Part shown: positions 9,995-19,855 of the stretch, one piece after another
How positions within the stretch are numbered: position 1 is the stretch's first letter
Layout of the letters: each line of letters starts with the position of its first letter
Source of the DNA: Paracoccaceae bacterium
GTDB lineage: Bacteria; Pseudomonadota; Alphaproteobacteria; Rhodobacterales; Rhodobacteraceae
Direction: 5' to 3'
DNA length: 64,000 bases
Assembly: GCA_026989355.1 (NCBI GenBank)
Contig: JALSJM010000016.1
Coordinates: 62,001-126,000, forward strand
The notes under the pieces: generated by a model
The model's input: only the letters and a program-made list of their open reading frames with translations
The model's database searches: none
What the model was told of the DNA's origin: nothing
Program-made: the position numbers and the translations under genes

Positions 9995-10846
9995 TTACTT
10001 GTCGGTTTCCGTCAGACCCTTGACGAACAGCTTCTGCATGAGCACCACCACGAGGATCGGCGGCAGCATGGCCAGAAGCGCCGTCATCATGATGATGTTC
10101 CACTCGGGGCTCTGCTCGGCGCTTTCGAGCATCTGCTTGATGCTCATCACGATGGTTGTCATGTCGGTTTCGGTGGTGATCAGCAGCGGCCACAGATACT
10201 GGTTCCAGCCATAGATGAACAGGATCACGAACAGCGCCGCGATATTGGTGCGCGACAGCGGCACCAGGATATCCCAGAAGAAGCGCATCGGCCCCGCGCC
10301 GTCGATACGGGCGCTTTCCAGCATCTCGTCGGGGATCGTCAGGAACACCTGACGAAACATGAAGGTGGCCGTGGCGGAAGCGATCAGCGGCAGCGAAAGG
10401 CCCACATAGCTGTTCAGCAACCCCAGATCGGCCACCACCTGAAAGGTGGGCAGGATGCGCACTTCGACGGGCAGCATCAGGGTGATGAAGATAAGCCAGA
10501 AGAAACCCATGCGGAAGGGAAAGCGGAAATAGACGATGGCGAATGCCGACAACAGCGAAATGACGATCTTGCCGATGGCGATCGACAGCGCCATCGCCAG
10601 GCTGTTCAGCATCATCAGCCATACCGGCGCCGTTTCGGTGCCCGAAAGCCCGCGGCCGAAAAGGGTGTTCTTCATGTTCACGAAGAACTGATCGCCGGGC
10701 AGCAGCGGCAGGGGCACCTGGGTCATGCGGATCGGATCGTGGCTGGCGGCCACGAAGGTGATCCAGATCGGAAAGGCGATCATCAGGATGCCGAAGATCA
10801 TCACCAGATGGGTGAGAATGTTCAGAAACGGGCGGTTCTCGATCAT
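9995..10846 (-). CDS. ugpE: sn-glycerol-3-phosphate ABC transporter, permease UgpE
   Basis: A 283-residue inner-membrane permease with six predicted helices and the ATPase-coupling EAA loop (residues about 175-195, [18 protein letters not shown]). Its start ATG overlaps the ugpA stop in a TGATG junction, so synthesis of the two channel subunits is coupled. Identity as Ugp rather than another carbohydrate importer rests on the highly recognisable UgpB of the same operon. Confidence 0.92.
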   Translation of the reverse strand: MIENRPFLNILTHLVMIFGILMIAFPIWITFVAASHDPIRMTQVPLPLLPGDQFFVNMKNTLFGRGLSGTETAPVWLMMLNSLAMALSIAIGKIVISLLSAFAIVYFRFPFRMGFFWLIFITLMLPVEVRILPTFQVVADLGLLNSYVGLSLPLIASATATFMFRQVFLTIPDEMLESARIDGAGPMRFFWDILVPLSRTNIAALFVILFIYGWNQYLWPLLITTETDMTTIVMSIKQMLESAEQSPEWNIIMMTALLAMLPPILVVVLMQKLFVKGLTETDK

Positions 10847-11727
10847 CAGTATTCCACCCTTTTCTCGATGAAGCGGAACTGCACCACGGTAAGCGCGATC
10901 ACGATTGCCATGAGAATCACCGACTGCGCCGCCGAGCTGCCCAGATCGAGCCCCACGAAGCCATCGTTATAGACCTTGTAGACAAGGATCGTGGTGGCAT
11001 TGGCCGGACCGCCCTGGGTAACCGCATGGATGATGCCGAAGGTATCGAAAAAGGCATAGACCATGTTCACGACCAGCAGGAAGAAGGTGGTGGGCGAGAT
11101 CAGCGGAAAAATGATTGTCCAGAAGCGCCTGAGCGGCCCCGCGCCATCGATTGCCGCCGCCTCGATCACCGATTTCGGAATCGACTGCATGGCGGCAAGA
11201 TAGAACAGGAAATTGTAGGCCACCTGCTTCCAGGCGGCGGCCATGATCACCAGCAGCATGGCCTGGCTGCCGTTCAGCTTGTGGTTCCAGTCGATCCCCA
11301 GCGCATCAAGCGCCCAGGCCACGATTCCCAGCGTTGGGTTGAACATGAACACCCACAGCGCCCCCGCCAGCACCGGCGCGATGGCATAGGGCCAGATCAG
11401 CAGGGTGCGATAGAAGGTAGCGCCGCGCACCACCCGATCGGCAAAGGCGGCAAGCAGCAGCGCAAGCGTCATCGAAAGCCCCGCCACCGCCAGCGAAAAA
11501 TAGGCGGTGCGCCAGAAGGTTTCGACATAAAGCGGATCTTCGAACAGGGCGAGGAAGTTCTCGAACCAGACGAATTCGGTGCTGAGGCCGAAGGCATCCT
11601 CGATCAGAAACGACTGATAGAGCGCCTGGCTGGCCGGCCAGATGAAGAAAACGAGCGTGATCGCCACCTGCGGAGCCACCAGCAGATAGGGCAGAAGCGA
11701 AGGGGGAAAGTGAACGCGTTTCAGCAT
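10846..11727 (-). CDS. ugpA: sn-glycerol-3-phosphate ABC transporter, permease UgpA
   Basis: A 293-residue MalF-family permease, with six membrane helices and the EAA loop [19 protein letters not shown] in the C-terminal half. It pairs with UgpE to form the translocation pore. It lies between ugpB (106 bases upstream) and ugpE (one-base overlap). Nothing unusual was seen. Confidence 0.92.
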   Translation of the reverse strand: MLKRVHFPPSLLPYLLVAPQVAITLVFFIWPASQALYQSFLIEDAFGLSTEFVWFENFLALFEDPLYVETFWRTAYFSLAVAGLSMTLALLLAAFADRVVRGATFYRTLLIWPYAIAPVLAGALWVFMFNPTLGIVAWALDALGIDWNHKLNGSQAMLLVIMAAAWKQVAYNFLFYLAAMQSIPKSVIEAAAIDGAGPLRRFWTIIFPLISPTTFFLLVVNMVYAFFDTFGIIHAVTQGGPANATTILVYKVYNDGFVGLDLGSSAAQSVILMAIVIALTVVQFRFIEKRVEY

Positions 11728-11833
11728 CGTCGGCTCTTCTTCGGCTGGTCAGACCTGAGGCCCGCATCCCGTGGCACACGGAATGCCATGCCCGCCACAA
11801 CGGCGGGCATGGTCGGTGGTTCGTGCGGTCGCC

Positions 11834-13141
11834 CTATTTCGCCACGGTGCGCTCGAACTTGCGCAGCAGCGCATTGCCACGCTCCACCGCCGCATCCATG
11901 GCTTCCTGTGCCGTCTTGTCTCCGGCCCAGAGAGCTTCGAGCTCTTCGTTGATCACGTCGCGGATCTGCACGAAGTTGCCAAGGCGGATCCCCTTGGAAT
12001 TGGGCGTCGGCGTATTCAGGCTGAGCTGCTTGATGGCCGTGTCGGTGCCCGGGTTGCTTTCATAGAATCCCTGCTCCTTGGAAAGTTCGTAGGCCGCCGT
12101 GGTGATCGGCACATAGCCGGTTTCCTGATGCCACCAGGCCTGCACCTCGGGGGTCGAGAGATAGGCCAGGAAGCGGGCCGCGCCCTTGTATTCTTCGTCG
12201 GACTTGCCGGAAAGCACCCAGAGCGTGGCCCCGCCGATGATCGAGTTCTGCGGCTTGTCACGCACCGCGGTATCCACGGGCAGCATGGTCTGGCCGAAGT
12301 TGAACTTGGCCTGCCCCTTGATCGAGCCGTAATAGGCCGAGGAATTCAGCCACATGCCGCATTCGCCATTGGTGAACATCGGCAGGCTGTCGCCGCGCCG
12401 GCCACCGTATCTGAACAGGTTGTCCTTCTGCCAGTCGGCAATCTGCTGAAGCCGGTTCACCACCGCATCGTTGCTGATCTGCAGTTCGGCATCGAAACCC
12501 GCGAAACCGTTTTCCTGCGTGGCGAAGGGGATGTCGTGCCAGGCGGAATAGTTTTCAAGCATCACCCAGCTCTGCCAGCCGAAGGAAAAGCCGCAGTCCA
12601 TGCCGCTGGCCACCAGCTTTTCGCTGGCTTCCTTCACCTCGTCCCAGGTAGTGGGCACCTTGGCACCGGCCGCATCAAGCGCATCCTTGTTGTACCACAG
12701 CACCGGGGTGGAACTGTTGAAGGGCATCGACAGAAGTTCGCCTTCGGGCGTCTGGTAATACGAGATCACCGCCGGCAGATACCCCGACTTGTCGAACGGG
12801 GTTCCGGTATCGGCCATCAGCCTTTCAACCGGATAGATCGCCCCCTTGGCAGCCATCATGGTGGCGGTGCCCACTTCGAACACCTGCACGATGGTGGGCT
12901 GTTCGTTTGCCCGGAAGGCGGCGATCGCCGCAGTCATGGTTTCGGTATAGTTGCCCTTGTAGACCGGCACCACCTTGTAATCGGACTGCGTGGCGTTGAA
13001 ATCCTCGGCGATCTTGTTCACCCGCTCGCCATTGGTGCCGCCCATGGCGTGCCACCACTGGATTTCGGTCACAGCGGATGCAGCCGTTGCCACACCTATC
13101 GCCACCCCGGCGATCAGCCCTCCAAATACCGAATGTCTCAT
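11834..13141 (-). CDS. ugpB: sn-glycerol-3-phosphate-binding periplasmic protein
   Basis: A 435-residue periplasmic receptor, close to the 438 residues of E. coli UgpB. An N-terminal signal peptide ends near ATAASA. Several stretches match the E. coli protein as I know it: YKGNYTET, FEVGTATMMA, PFNSSTPVLWYNKDA, SGMDCGFSFGWQSW, HQETGYVPIT and AVERGNALLRKFE. The start at 13141 (MRHSVFGG) is preferred because the reading frame upstream lacks a signal sequence. It is the first gene of ugpBAEC-HAD. A Pho-box-like element lies about 125 bases upstream, so phosphate starvation control is likely. Confidence 0.95.
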   Translation of the reverse strand: MRHSVFGGLIAGVAIGVATAASAVTEIQWWHAMGGTNGERVNKIAEDFNATQSDYKVVPVYKGNYTETMTAAIAAFRANEQPTIVQVFEVGTATMMAAKGAIYPVERLMADTGTPFDKSGYLPAVISYYQTPEGELLSMPFNSSTPVLWYNKDALDAAGAKVPTTWDEVKEASEKLVASGMDCGFSFGWQSWVMLENYSAWHDIPFATQENGFAGFDAELQISNDAVVNRLQQIADWQKDNLFRYGGRRGDSLPMFTNGECGMWLNSSAYYGSIKGQAKFNFGQTMLPVDTAVRDKPQNSIIGGATLWVLSGKSDEEYKGAARFLAYLSTPEVQAWWHQETGYVPITTAAYELSKEQGFYESNPGTDTAIKQLSLNTPTPNSKGIRLGNFVQIRDVINEELEALWAGDKTAQEAMDAAVERGNALLRKFERTVAK

Positions 13142-13264
13142 GTCTTCCAGCCTCCCGGTTCTATGTTGCAGACATCTTGCGGCGAGGTCGGCCGCGCCGT
13201 CTGTTCCGCGGCGCTGGCAAACCTTTCCCCCACCTACAAAATCATGCTCCAGACCATAATTCAA

Positions 13265-13282
13265 TTGAAAGTTTCATGACAG
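13265..13282 (-). promoter_or_regulatory. Pho-box-like element upstream of ugpB
   Basis: Read on the minus strand, the site is CTGTCAT, then GAAA, then CTTTCAA. The first half matches the PhoB half-site CTGTCAT in 7 of 7 positions and the second in 5 of 7, with the standard 11-base repeat. It faces ugpB, about 125 bases from the start codon. ugp operons are PhoB-regulated in E. coli and rhizobia. The +/-1 base spacing is right, but binding is not proven. Confidence 0.5.
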
Positions 13283-13332
13283 TCATCATAATGAAATGTT
13301 ATGAAGATGCCGCCTGGGAAGCCTGCACGAAA

Positions 13333-14247
13333 ATGACGATCCGCCTGCGCCAGCTCGAAGCCTTCCGCGCCGTCGCCCACACGGGAAGTTATACCCGCGC
13401 TGCCGAATCCCTCGGGATATCGCAACCGGCGGTCAGCCGCCTGCTGAGCGATTTCTCGCAATCGGTGGGCTTTGCCCTGTTCCGTCGCCAGGAAGGCCGC
13501 CTGATGCTCAGCCAGGAAGCGCGCTATCTGCTGAGCGAGGTCGATCGCCTGCTGGAAAGCCTGCGCCATATCGAAGAGCTTACGAAGGACATCAACCGGC
13601 GCAAGGCCGGCCACCTGCGCATCGCCTGTCTGCCGGGATTCGCCACCAGCCACCTGCCGGGGGTGCTGGCCAGGTTCCTCGAATCCCGCCCCGGCGTGAC
13701 GGTAACCCTGGAACCCGACCGCCCCGAACGCATCCTGGAATGGATCATCGGCGAGCAATACGATTTCGGCATCACCGACGGCTTTTCCGGCCATCCGGCG
13801 GTGCAGAGCGAAACGCTGGAAATGCGCACCGTCTGCATCCTGCCCGCCGGCCATCGGCTGACCACCCGTCACGCGATCCGCCCCGAGGACATCGCCGGCG
13901 AGGGCCTCATCCATACCCGCCGCGACAGCCCCTTCTTCCGCGATCTCGAAGCCCTGTTCCAGAATTGCGGCGTGGCGATCAATTCGCTGATCGAGGTGCG
14001 CCAGTTCACCGCTGCCTGCATGCTGGTGGCCGAAGGAATCGGGGTTTCCGTGGTAAGCGAGATGGACGCGCGCGCCTATGAGAGCCGCAGCAACGGGCCG
14101 GGACTGGTGATACGGCCCTTCACCCCCGCCCTGCCCCACCGTCTGACGCTGCTTCAGCCCACCATGACACCGGTTTCCATGATCACGCTGGAATTCCGTG
14201 ATGCCTTCCGCGAAAGCCTGTCGCCTTTCCTGCTCACGCAGGAATGA
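13333..14247 (+). CDS. LysR family transcriptional regulator, divergent from ugpB
   Basis: A 304-residue regulator. The winged helix-turn-helix occupies residues 1-60 (LRQLEAFRAVAHTGSYTRAA, then SQPAVSRLLSDF), followed by the substrate-binding domain (RLRIACLPGFATSHLPGVL onwards). ATG 13333 was chosen. An alternative ATG at 13276 would place the first codons inside the Pho-box-like site, which argues against it. Divergence from ugpBAEC suggests control of that operon or of itself; the inducer cannot be read from sequence. Confidence 0.88.
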   Translation: MTIRLRQLEAFRAVAHTGSYTRAAESLGISQPAVSRLLSDFSQSVGFALFRRQEGRLMLSQEARYLLSEVDRLLESLRHIEELTKDINRRKAGHLRIACLPGFATSHLPGVLARFLESRPGVTVTLEPDRPERILEWIIGEQYDFGITDGFSGHPAVQSETLEMRTVCILPAGHRLTTRHAIRPEDIAGEGLIHTRRDSPFFRDLEALFQNCGVAINSLIEVRQFTAACMLVAEGIGVSVVSEMDARAYESRSNGPGLVIRPFTPALPHRLTLLQPTMTPVSMITLEFRDAFRESLSPFLLTQE

Positions 14248-14398
14248 AGAGTCGGACAGGAGGGACACGAGGGAAGCCGCACAGCCGGGAAAACGGGGCA
14301 TGGCCGATCTGCCCCATTGCTCTGACACCTCTTAGCTGCTCTAATACCGCAAACGAAAGGCAGACACCCGAAATACCACCAAACGAGCAGCCGCAGCC

Positions 14399-16372
14399 AT
14401 GCCCGCCGATGATCTTCTGATGGGAAACGAGCCTGCAAAAGGCTCCAGTGATTACGATGCCTCCTCGATCCAGGTTCTGGAAGACATGGAGCACGTCCGC
14501 CTGCGCCCGGGCATGTATATCGGCGGCACCGACGAACGCGCCTATCACCACCTTGTGGCCGAAATCATCGATAACGCGATGGACGAGGCGGTTGCCGGCC
14601 ACGCCACCCGGATCGAGGTGGAGCTGCATCAGGATGGCGCGGTGAGCGTGCGCGACAACGGGCGCGGCATTCCCGTTGATCCGCATCCGAGGGATCCTTC
14701 GAAATCGGCCCTCGAGATCATCTTCTGCACCCTCAACGCCGGCGGCAAGTTCTCGGGCGATGCCTATCAGACATCAGGCGGCCTGCACGGTGTGGGCTCG
14801 TCGGTGGTGAACGCGCTGTCCGATTTCCTGCGCGTCGAGGTGGCCCGCAATCGCGAGCTTCACGCGATGGAATTTTCCCGCGGCATTCCGAAGGGGCCGC
14901 TGCGGAAGGTCGGCGCTGCCCCCAACCGGCGCGGCACCTCCGTTACCTTTCATCCCGACCCCGAAATCTTCGGCAGGATCCGCTTCAGGCCGGCGCGCCT
15001 TTTCAGGATGGCGCGTTCCAAGGCCTATCTGTTCTCGGGCGTGGAAATCCGCTGGAAATCGGCGATCGACGATGGCGAAACCCCGCGCGAGGCCACTTTC
15101 CACTTTCCCGGGGGGCTTGCCGATTACCTGAAGGAAACCCTGGGCGAAGCCGCCACCTATGCCGAACAGCCCTTTGCCGGCAGGGTGGATTTCCGCGAAA
15201 AGTTCGGGGTTCCCGGCAGCGTGGAATGGGCAATCAACTGGACGCCGGCGCGCGACGGTTTCATCCAGAGCTATTGCAACACCGTGCCCACACCCGAGGG
15301 CGGCACCCATGAAAGCGGCTTCTGGGCGGCAATCCTGAAGGGCATCCGCGCCTATGGCGAACTGGTGAACAACCGCAAGGCCGGCCAGATCGCCCGCGAA
15401 GACATGCAGGCCGGCGGCTGCGCCCTGATCTCGGTATTCATCCGCGATCCCGAATTCGTGGGCCAGACCAAGGACCGCCTGGCCACCACCGAAGCCCAGC
15501 GCATGGTGGAAAACGCCGTGCGTGATCACTTCGACAACTGGCTTGCCGCCGACACGAAGGCTGCCGGCGCGATTCTTGATTATCTGGTGCTGCGGGCCGA
15601 GGAACGCCTGCGCCGGCGCGCCGAAAAGGAAACCCGCCGCAAATCGGCCACCAGAAAGCTGCGTCTGCCGGGCAAGCTGGTGGACTGCTCGGCCACCAGC
15701 CGGGAGGGCACCGAAATATTCATCGTCGAAGGCGACAGCGCCGGCGGCAGCGCCAAGATGGCCCGCGACCGGCGCACCCAGGCGCTTCTGCCGCTGCGGG
15801 GCAAGATCCTGAACGTGCTTGGCGCCGCCTCTTCGAAGCTGGCCACAAACGCGGAAATTTCCGATCTGTGCCAGGCGCTTGGCGTCGGCATGGGGGCAAA
15901 GTTCAATATCGACGACCTGCGTTATGAAAAGATCATCATCATGACCGATGCCGATGTGGACGGCGCCCATATCGCCAGCCTGCTGATGACCTTCTTCTTC
16001 ACCCAGATGCGGCCGCTGATCGATCAGGGGCACCTGTATCTGGCCTGTCCGCCGCTCTATCGCCTGACCCAGGGCTCAAGGCGCATCTATGTGGCCGACG
16101 ATGCCGAAAAGGAGACCATGCTGGCCAGGGGTCTTGGCGGCAAGGGCCGGATCGACGTGCAGCGCTTCAAGGGGCTGGGTGAAATGGACGCCAAGGACCT
16201 GAAGGAAACCACCATGAATCCGGCCACCCGCAAGCTGATCCGCGTCACCATCGACGAAGATACCCCCGGCGAAACCGCCGATCTGGTCGAGCGGCTGATG
16301 GGCAAGAAACCCGAAAAGCGCTTCGAATACATCCAGGCCAATGCCCGTTTCGTGGAGGAACTGGACGTCTGA
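14399..16372 (+). CDS. parE: DNA topoisomerase IV subunit B
   Basis: The 657-residue ATPase subunit of topoisomerase IV, which decatenates daughter chromosomes together with ParC. GHKL ATPase motifs are present (EIIDNAMDEA, DNGRGIP, GLHGVGSSVVNALS), the TOPRIM domain has IVEGDSAGGSAK and the metal motif DADVDGAH, and the C-terminal end (QRFKGLGEMDAKDL) is complete. Its length and a shortened N terminus favour ParE over GyrB. It is transcribed alone. An open antisense frame inside it is not a gene. Confidence 0.95.
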   Translation: MPADDLLMGNEPAKGSSDYDASSIQVLEDMEHVRLRPGMYIGGTDERAYHHLVAEIIDNAMDEAVAGHATRIEVELHQDGAVSVRDNGRGIPVDPHPRDPSKSALEIIFCTLNAGGKFSGDAYQTSGGLHGVGSSVVNALSDFLRVEVARNRELHAMEFSRGIPKGPLRKVGAAPNRRGTSVTFHPDPEIFGRIRFRPARLFRMARSKAYLFSGVEIRWKSAIDDGETPREATFHFPGGLADYLKETLGEAATYAEQPFAGRVDFREKFGVPGSVEWAINWTPARDGFIQSYCNTVPTPEGGTHESGFWAAILKGIRAYGELVNNRKAGQIAREDMQAGGCALISVFIRDPEFVGQTKDRLATTEAQRMVENAVRDHFDNWLAADTKAAGAILDYLVLRAEERLRRRAEKETRRKSATRKLRLPGKLVDCSATSREGTEIFIVEGDSAGGSAKMARDRRTQALLPLRGKILNVLGAASSKLATNAEISDLCQALGVGMGAKFNIDDLRYEKIIIMTDADVDGAHIASLLMTFFFTQMRPLIDQGHLYLACPPLYRLTQGSRRIYVADDAEKETMLARGLGGKGRIDVQRFKGLGEMDAKDLKETTMNPATRKLIRVTIDEDTPGETADLVERLMGKKPEKRFEYIQANARFVEELDV

Positions 16373-16714
16373 CGACGCGGAACGGTTTTTCTGTTTCGCC
16401 CGTGGTTCGAGCATGCCGGCCACGCGCCCGCGCGCCGGGTGCAACGGCTGGCCGCCGCGCATCTGACGGCGCCCGACCGACCGGGCGTCTCGGGGATGAG
16501 AACGGGAATGGCCCTGTCAACAGCCACCGCCCGGAATCGGGCCCTGACACCGCAATCGGCAGAAATCCCCCGTTTCCGGGCGACTACGGCACCGGCGGCA
16601 GTCGGATTCCCGCTCATTTCGCGCCCCCCCGCAGAGGATGTTGAGCCATGACGGAATGTGGTCTTAGATGATGGAGCTTCATTCTTAGCGCCACCGACAT
16701 CTGAAAGCCGCACC
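16373..16714. other. Non-coding stretch between parE and the ATP-grasp gene
   Basis: About 340 bases without a convincing gene. The short open frames here are arginine/proline-rich and lack ribosome sites. One hairpin (CGCCCG/CGGGCG, 16470-16487, loop ACCGAC) lies 100 bases after parE but has no T tract. The last 80 bases are less GC-rich and probably hold the promoter of the next gene; I could not assign hexamers. Confidence 0.4.
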
Positions 16715-17833
16715 ATGACGATACCCGGCCCGAACACCCCCCCGAGCGGCACGGCGGCCTCCGCCACCCGCGTGGTTTCGCGGCGAGAAACCGCGCCGGC
16801 CTTCCTGTTCTATCTGCCGGTCGCGCTGTGGTGGGGCGCTCTTTCGCTGCGCTATCGCAGTTGCACCCTGCCGACGCTGGCCAATCCGGCAATCCGCGCC
16901 GGCGGCCTGTGCGGGGAAAGCAAGTCCGAGGTGCTGGGCCTGTTCGGACCGGTCGGGCGCGGGGTGCTGGCCCGTCATGTATCGGCCACCTGCCACAGAG
17001 GCACCAGCGCCGCAGCCACCGCAGCCGTGCTGATCCGCAGGATGCAACAGGCCGGCTTCGGCTTTCCGGCGGTCGCCAAGCCGGATATCGGCCGCAAGGG
17101 CCGCGGTGTGCGCAAGGTGGAAAACCGCACCGAGCTTGAGCGTTACCTGGCCGGTTTTCCCGAAAAGCATCGCGTTCTGGTGCAGGAATTCGTGCCCTAC
17201 AAGGGCGAGGCAGGCGTATTCTATGTGCGCGAGCCGGGGCAGAAACACGGGCGCATCACATCGCTGACACTGAAATTCTTTCCTTCGGTCACCGGCGACG
17301 GCAGATCGACGCTGAAAGAACTCATCCTTGCCGACCGGCGGGCCGGAAAGGTGGCAAGGTTCTATCTGCCGCGTTTCTCCGGACAGCTGGACCGGGTTCT
17401 GCCCGCAGGCCACGAGTTTCCGCTTGTCTTCACCGGCAATCATTGCCAGGGCGCGATCTTCCGCGACGGGGCCGCCCATGCTACCGCGGCCCTGACCCGA
17501 CGGATCGACAGGATCGCCGGCGAGATCGAAGGCTTTCACTTCGGCCGCTTCGACCTTCGCTATGAAAGCATGGAGGCGCTTGAGCGCGGCGAAGGCTTCA
17601 CCATCATCGAACTGAACGGCGCGGGCAGCGAGGCCACTCATATCTGGGATGCCGAAATGTCGCTGCCGAAGGTCTATGGAACGCTTTTCGCACAGATCCA
17701 CACCGCCTTTCGCATCGGGGCGCAACTGCGCAGCCCGCATGGCCCGAAACCAACCGGCCCGCTGCGCCTGCTGTGGCTGTATCTGACGGAACTTGCCCTG
17801 ATGCGCCGTTATCCCGAACAGGAAAAGGCGTGA
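16715..17833 (+). CDS. ATP-grasp domain protein (carboxylate-amine ligase-like), function unknown
   Basis: A 372-residue protein with an ATP-grasp fold in its central and C-terminal parts: FPAVAKPDIGRKGRGVRKV and VLVQEFVPYKGEAGVFYVRE look like the ATP-binding strands, and FTIIELNGAGSEATHIWD is the metal-binding end. The N-terminal region has a hydrophobic stretch (FLFYLPVALWWGALSLRY), suggesting membrane association. Related proteins are usually annotated only as D-Ala-D-Ala ligase-like or carboxylate-amine ligases. The start at 16715 (MTIPGPNTPP) was chosen over 16658, which lacks conserved-looking sequence. It is followed within 4 bases by a tiny membrane protein gene. Substrate unknown. 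Confidence 0.7.
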   Translation: MTIPGPNTPPSGTAASATRVVSRRETAPAFLFYLPVALWWGALSLRYRSCTLPTLANPAIRAGGLCGESKSEVLGLFGPVGRGVLARHVSATCHRGTSAAATAAVLIRRMQQAGFGFPAVAKPDIGRKGRGVRKVENRTELERYLAGFPEKHRVLVQEFVPYKGEAGVFYVREPGQKHGRITSLTLKFFPSVTGDGRSTLKELILADRRAGKVARFYLPRFSGQLDRVLPAGHEFPLVFTGNHCQGAIFRDGAAHATAALTRRIDRIAGEIEGFHFGRFDLRYESMEALERGEGFTIIELNGAGSEATHIWDAEMSLPKVYGTLFAQIHTAFRIGAQLRSPHGPKPTGPLRLLWLYLTELALMRRYPEQEKA

Positions 17834-17837
17834 AACC

Positions 17838-18017
17838 ATGGTCCTGACAGGCATTCCCGCAGGTTTCCTTCTGGCCGTTCTGGCGACCGGCTATTGCCGG
17901 CTGCGCCGATACACGAACGACGAGGCAAAGCCCGTCATACTGCTGTCGGCCCTGCTCGGGTTTCTGATCGGTGCCTTCGGCCCGATTCTTGCCGGGGCGG
18001 TAACCTATTATCGCTGA
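17838..18017 (+). CDS. Small two-helix membrane protein (59 residues)
   Basis: A short frame running from ATG 17838 to TGA 18017. It has a first hydrophobic segment (IPAGFLLAVLATGYC), a charged loop (RLRRYTNDEAKP) and a second hydrophobic segment (VILLSALLGFLIGAFGPILA), so it looks like a helical hairpin in the membrane. The start lies 4 bases after the stop of the ATP-grasp gene, which suggests one transcript. I do not recognise the family. The codon pattern and clean hydrophobicity support a real gene, but its size limits certainty. Confidence 0.55.
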   Translation: MVLTGIPAGFLLAVLATGYCRLRRYTNDEAKPVILLSALLGFLIGAFGPILAGAVTYYR

Positions 18018-18054
18018 ACGAACCGGCCGAACGGGGCCGTTGCACAACGGGCCT

Positions 18055-18089
18055 GGCCGCCGGTGCCGGTGGCCCGTCATCCGGCGGCC
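18055..18089. terminator. Inverted repeat between convergent genes
   Basis: A perfect 9-base inverted repeat, GGCCGCCGG (18055-18063) and CCGGCGGCC (18081-18089), with a 17-base loop. It lies between the rightward small membrane gene and the leftward RTX gene. It has no T tract, so it could be a Rho-assisted or bidirectional stop. Confidence 0.3.
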
Positions 18090-18112
18090 ATCGGCTGCAG
18101 CGAGAATGAAGA

Positions 18113-18895
18113 TCAGACGGCGCTGCCCAGGGCCTCGAACTGGAAGCTGCTCTCGTCAAGCGCTTCGGTCAGATTCTTCAGCAGGATCTGGATGCCGGAA
18201 CTGGTGGTTACCAGAAGGCCGTCTTCGCTCACCACCTGTGACTGGATGCTCTCCGAATCGGGATCGGCAACCCCGATGAACAACGCATCCTCGCCTGCCG
18301 CGAAGTCATCAATCGTCACCAGACCGCCCAGGGCATGGAAGCTGTCAGCACCTGTGCCACCCGTTCCGCCATCACCATCGCCAAGATAAAGCGTATCGTC
18401 GCCAGAGCCCCCCAGAAGATCATCGGCCGCGCCGTCATCCACATCGCGCCCCGAGCCGCCGCTCAGCGTATCATCGCCCTGAGCACCCTTCACGTAATCG
18501 GCGCCAGAGCCGCCATCGATGGTATCATCGCCCGCGCCACCGCCCAGGGCATCATCGCCAGCACCGCCCTTCAGCGTATCGTCACCTGCCTCTCCATGCA
18601 GGTTATCCTCGCCATCACCCCCCAGGATCAGATCATTTCCCGGGCCGCCCAGGATGATATCGTCTCCGGCGCCGCCATCGATCCGGTCATCGCCGCCATG
18701 GCCGTTGATCATGTCATTCTGATCACTACCTGCCAGTTCATCGGGGCCTTCGGTTCCGTCGGGGCCGGGATCGTTCGGCTGCCCGGGATCCGGCGCCGCA
18801 TCCTCGCCGATACCGGCAAGAGACAGGGGAACAAGCAGACCAAGCAGAAGAAACAGCGGTTCCAAGACAACACCCCAAGACTGAGAGACACCCAC
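18113..18895 (-). CDS. RTX-type calcium-binding repeat protein with N-terminal hydrophobic anchor
   Basis: About 260 residues. After an N-terminal hydrophobic segment (EPLFLLLGLLVPLSLAGIG) comes an acidic spacer (EDAAPDPGQPNDPGPDG) and then about 10 glycine/aspartate nonapeptides of the GGxGxDxxx type (GGAGDD, GGSGAD and similar), which bind calcium as a parallel beta-roll. The C-terminal about 60 residues lack repeats and resemble the tails of secreted RTX proteins. The start is uncertain: GTG 18895, a TTG about 27 bases further in, or GTG 18982 inside an AT-rich leader. No type I secretion genes are nearby. Confidence 0.7.
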   Translation of the reverse strand: MGVSQSWGVVLEPLFLLLGLLVPLSLAGIGEDAAPDPGQPNDPGPDGTEGPDELAGSDQNDMINGHGGDDRIDGGAGDDIILGGPGNDLILGGDGEDNLHGEAGDDTLKGGAGDDALGGGAGDDTIDGGSGADYVKGAQGDDTLSGGSGRDVDDGAADDLLGGSGDDTLYLGDGDGGTGGTGADSFHALGGLVTIDDFAAGEDALFIGVADPDSESIQSQVVSEDGLLVTTSSGIQILLKNLTEALDESSFQFEALGSAV

Positions 18896-19052
18896 ATAAA
18901 ATCGTCTAAAATCCTTACCAAATGCAAAACAAAATGAAAACGGAATGCGGCCATTCTGCGCCGATATTGCAAAATGTGACACAATGTTGCCACATTTCGA
19001 TTTTCGGACCGAAACCGGAAACAGTCACGACGCGGTGGAAACATGATTGAAC

Positions 19053-19855
19053 TCAACAGGTTCGCCGGCAATCCCCCCGAGATTCATACGCCCGCACAAG
19101 TGCGGCAACCGGCCCTTGCGACAGTTCCCGCAGCAGCTTTTTCAGAATCGCCCGCCGGAAATCGGAGTAATCGGTGGCCCGCATGGCAAAGCTTCCGGGC
19201 CCGGTGATCAGATTTTCCCGATACCACAGAAGCAGGCCGGGATGTTCGTTTTCGATCGCCAACCCATTCACCACCACCCCGCGCCGGCGCGCCAGGGCAC
19301 GGGCTTCGGGCAGTCGGGCCGCCCCCGGAACCCAGGGCTCCGATTCCGGGCCGTCACCCGAAACGTCAACGACCAGACGGCGCGCTGGCGTGGGTTCCCG
19401 CTCCAGCATGGTCAGCGCAAAGACCAGCGCATCGCCTATCCCCGTGCCGCCCCCGCCAATGGCCGGAACGCCGGGCGCCTGCTGCTTGAAGGCCTCGATC
19501 TCGCGGGCGAAATCATCGAATCCCCGCGGCGTTTCCAGAAGATGCCATGCAGTGGGGTATTTCGGATAGGCGGCGTCCGACCAGATCAGCAGCGCCGCCA
19601 GCACCCGCCCTTCGGGGCCCGCACGCACCGCTGCCTGCAGTTCCGGGCTGCGCAGCGCCGCCGCGATGCCATCGATCTGCAGATGGAATTCGCCACGGCC
19701 GACGCTTCCCGATGCATCGACCGCGAGGATGATCTTGACATCCACCGCCCTGCCCCCCTCTGCGGCGAGGCCGGCCGGCGCCGTGAACATCATGGCCACC
19801 ACAGCCGCAAGGATCAGCGCCGGAAGCCGGGCTTCCATGTGCAGTCGGGCGCCCA

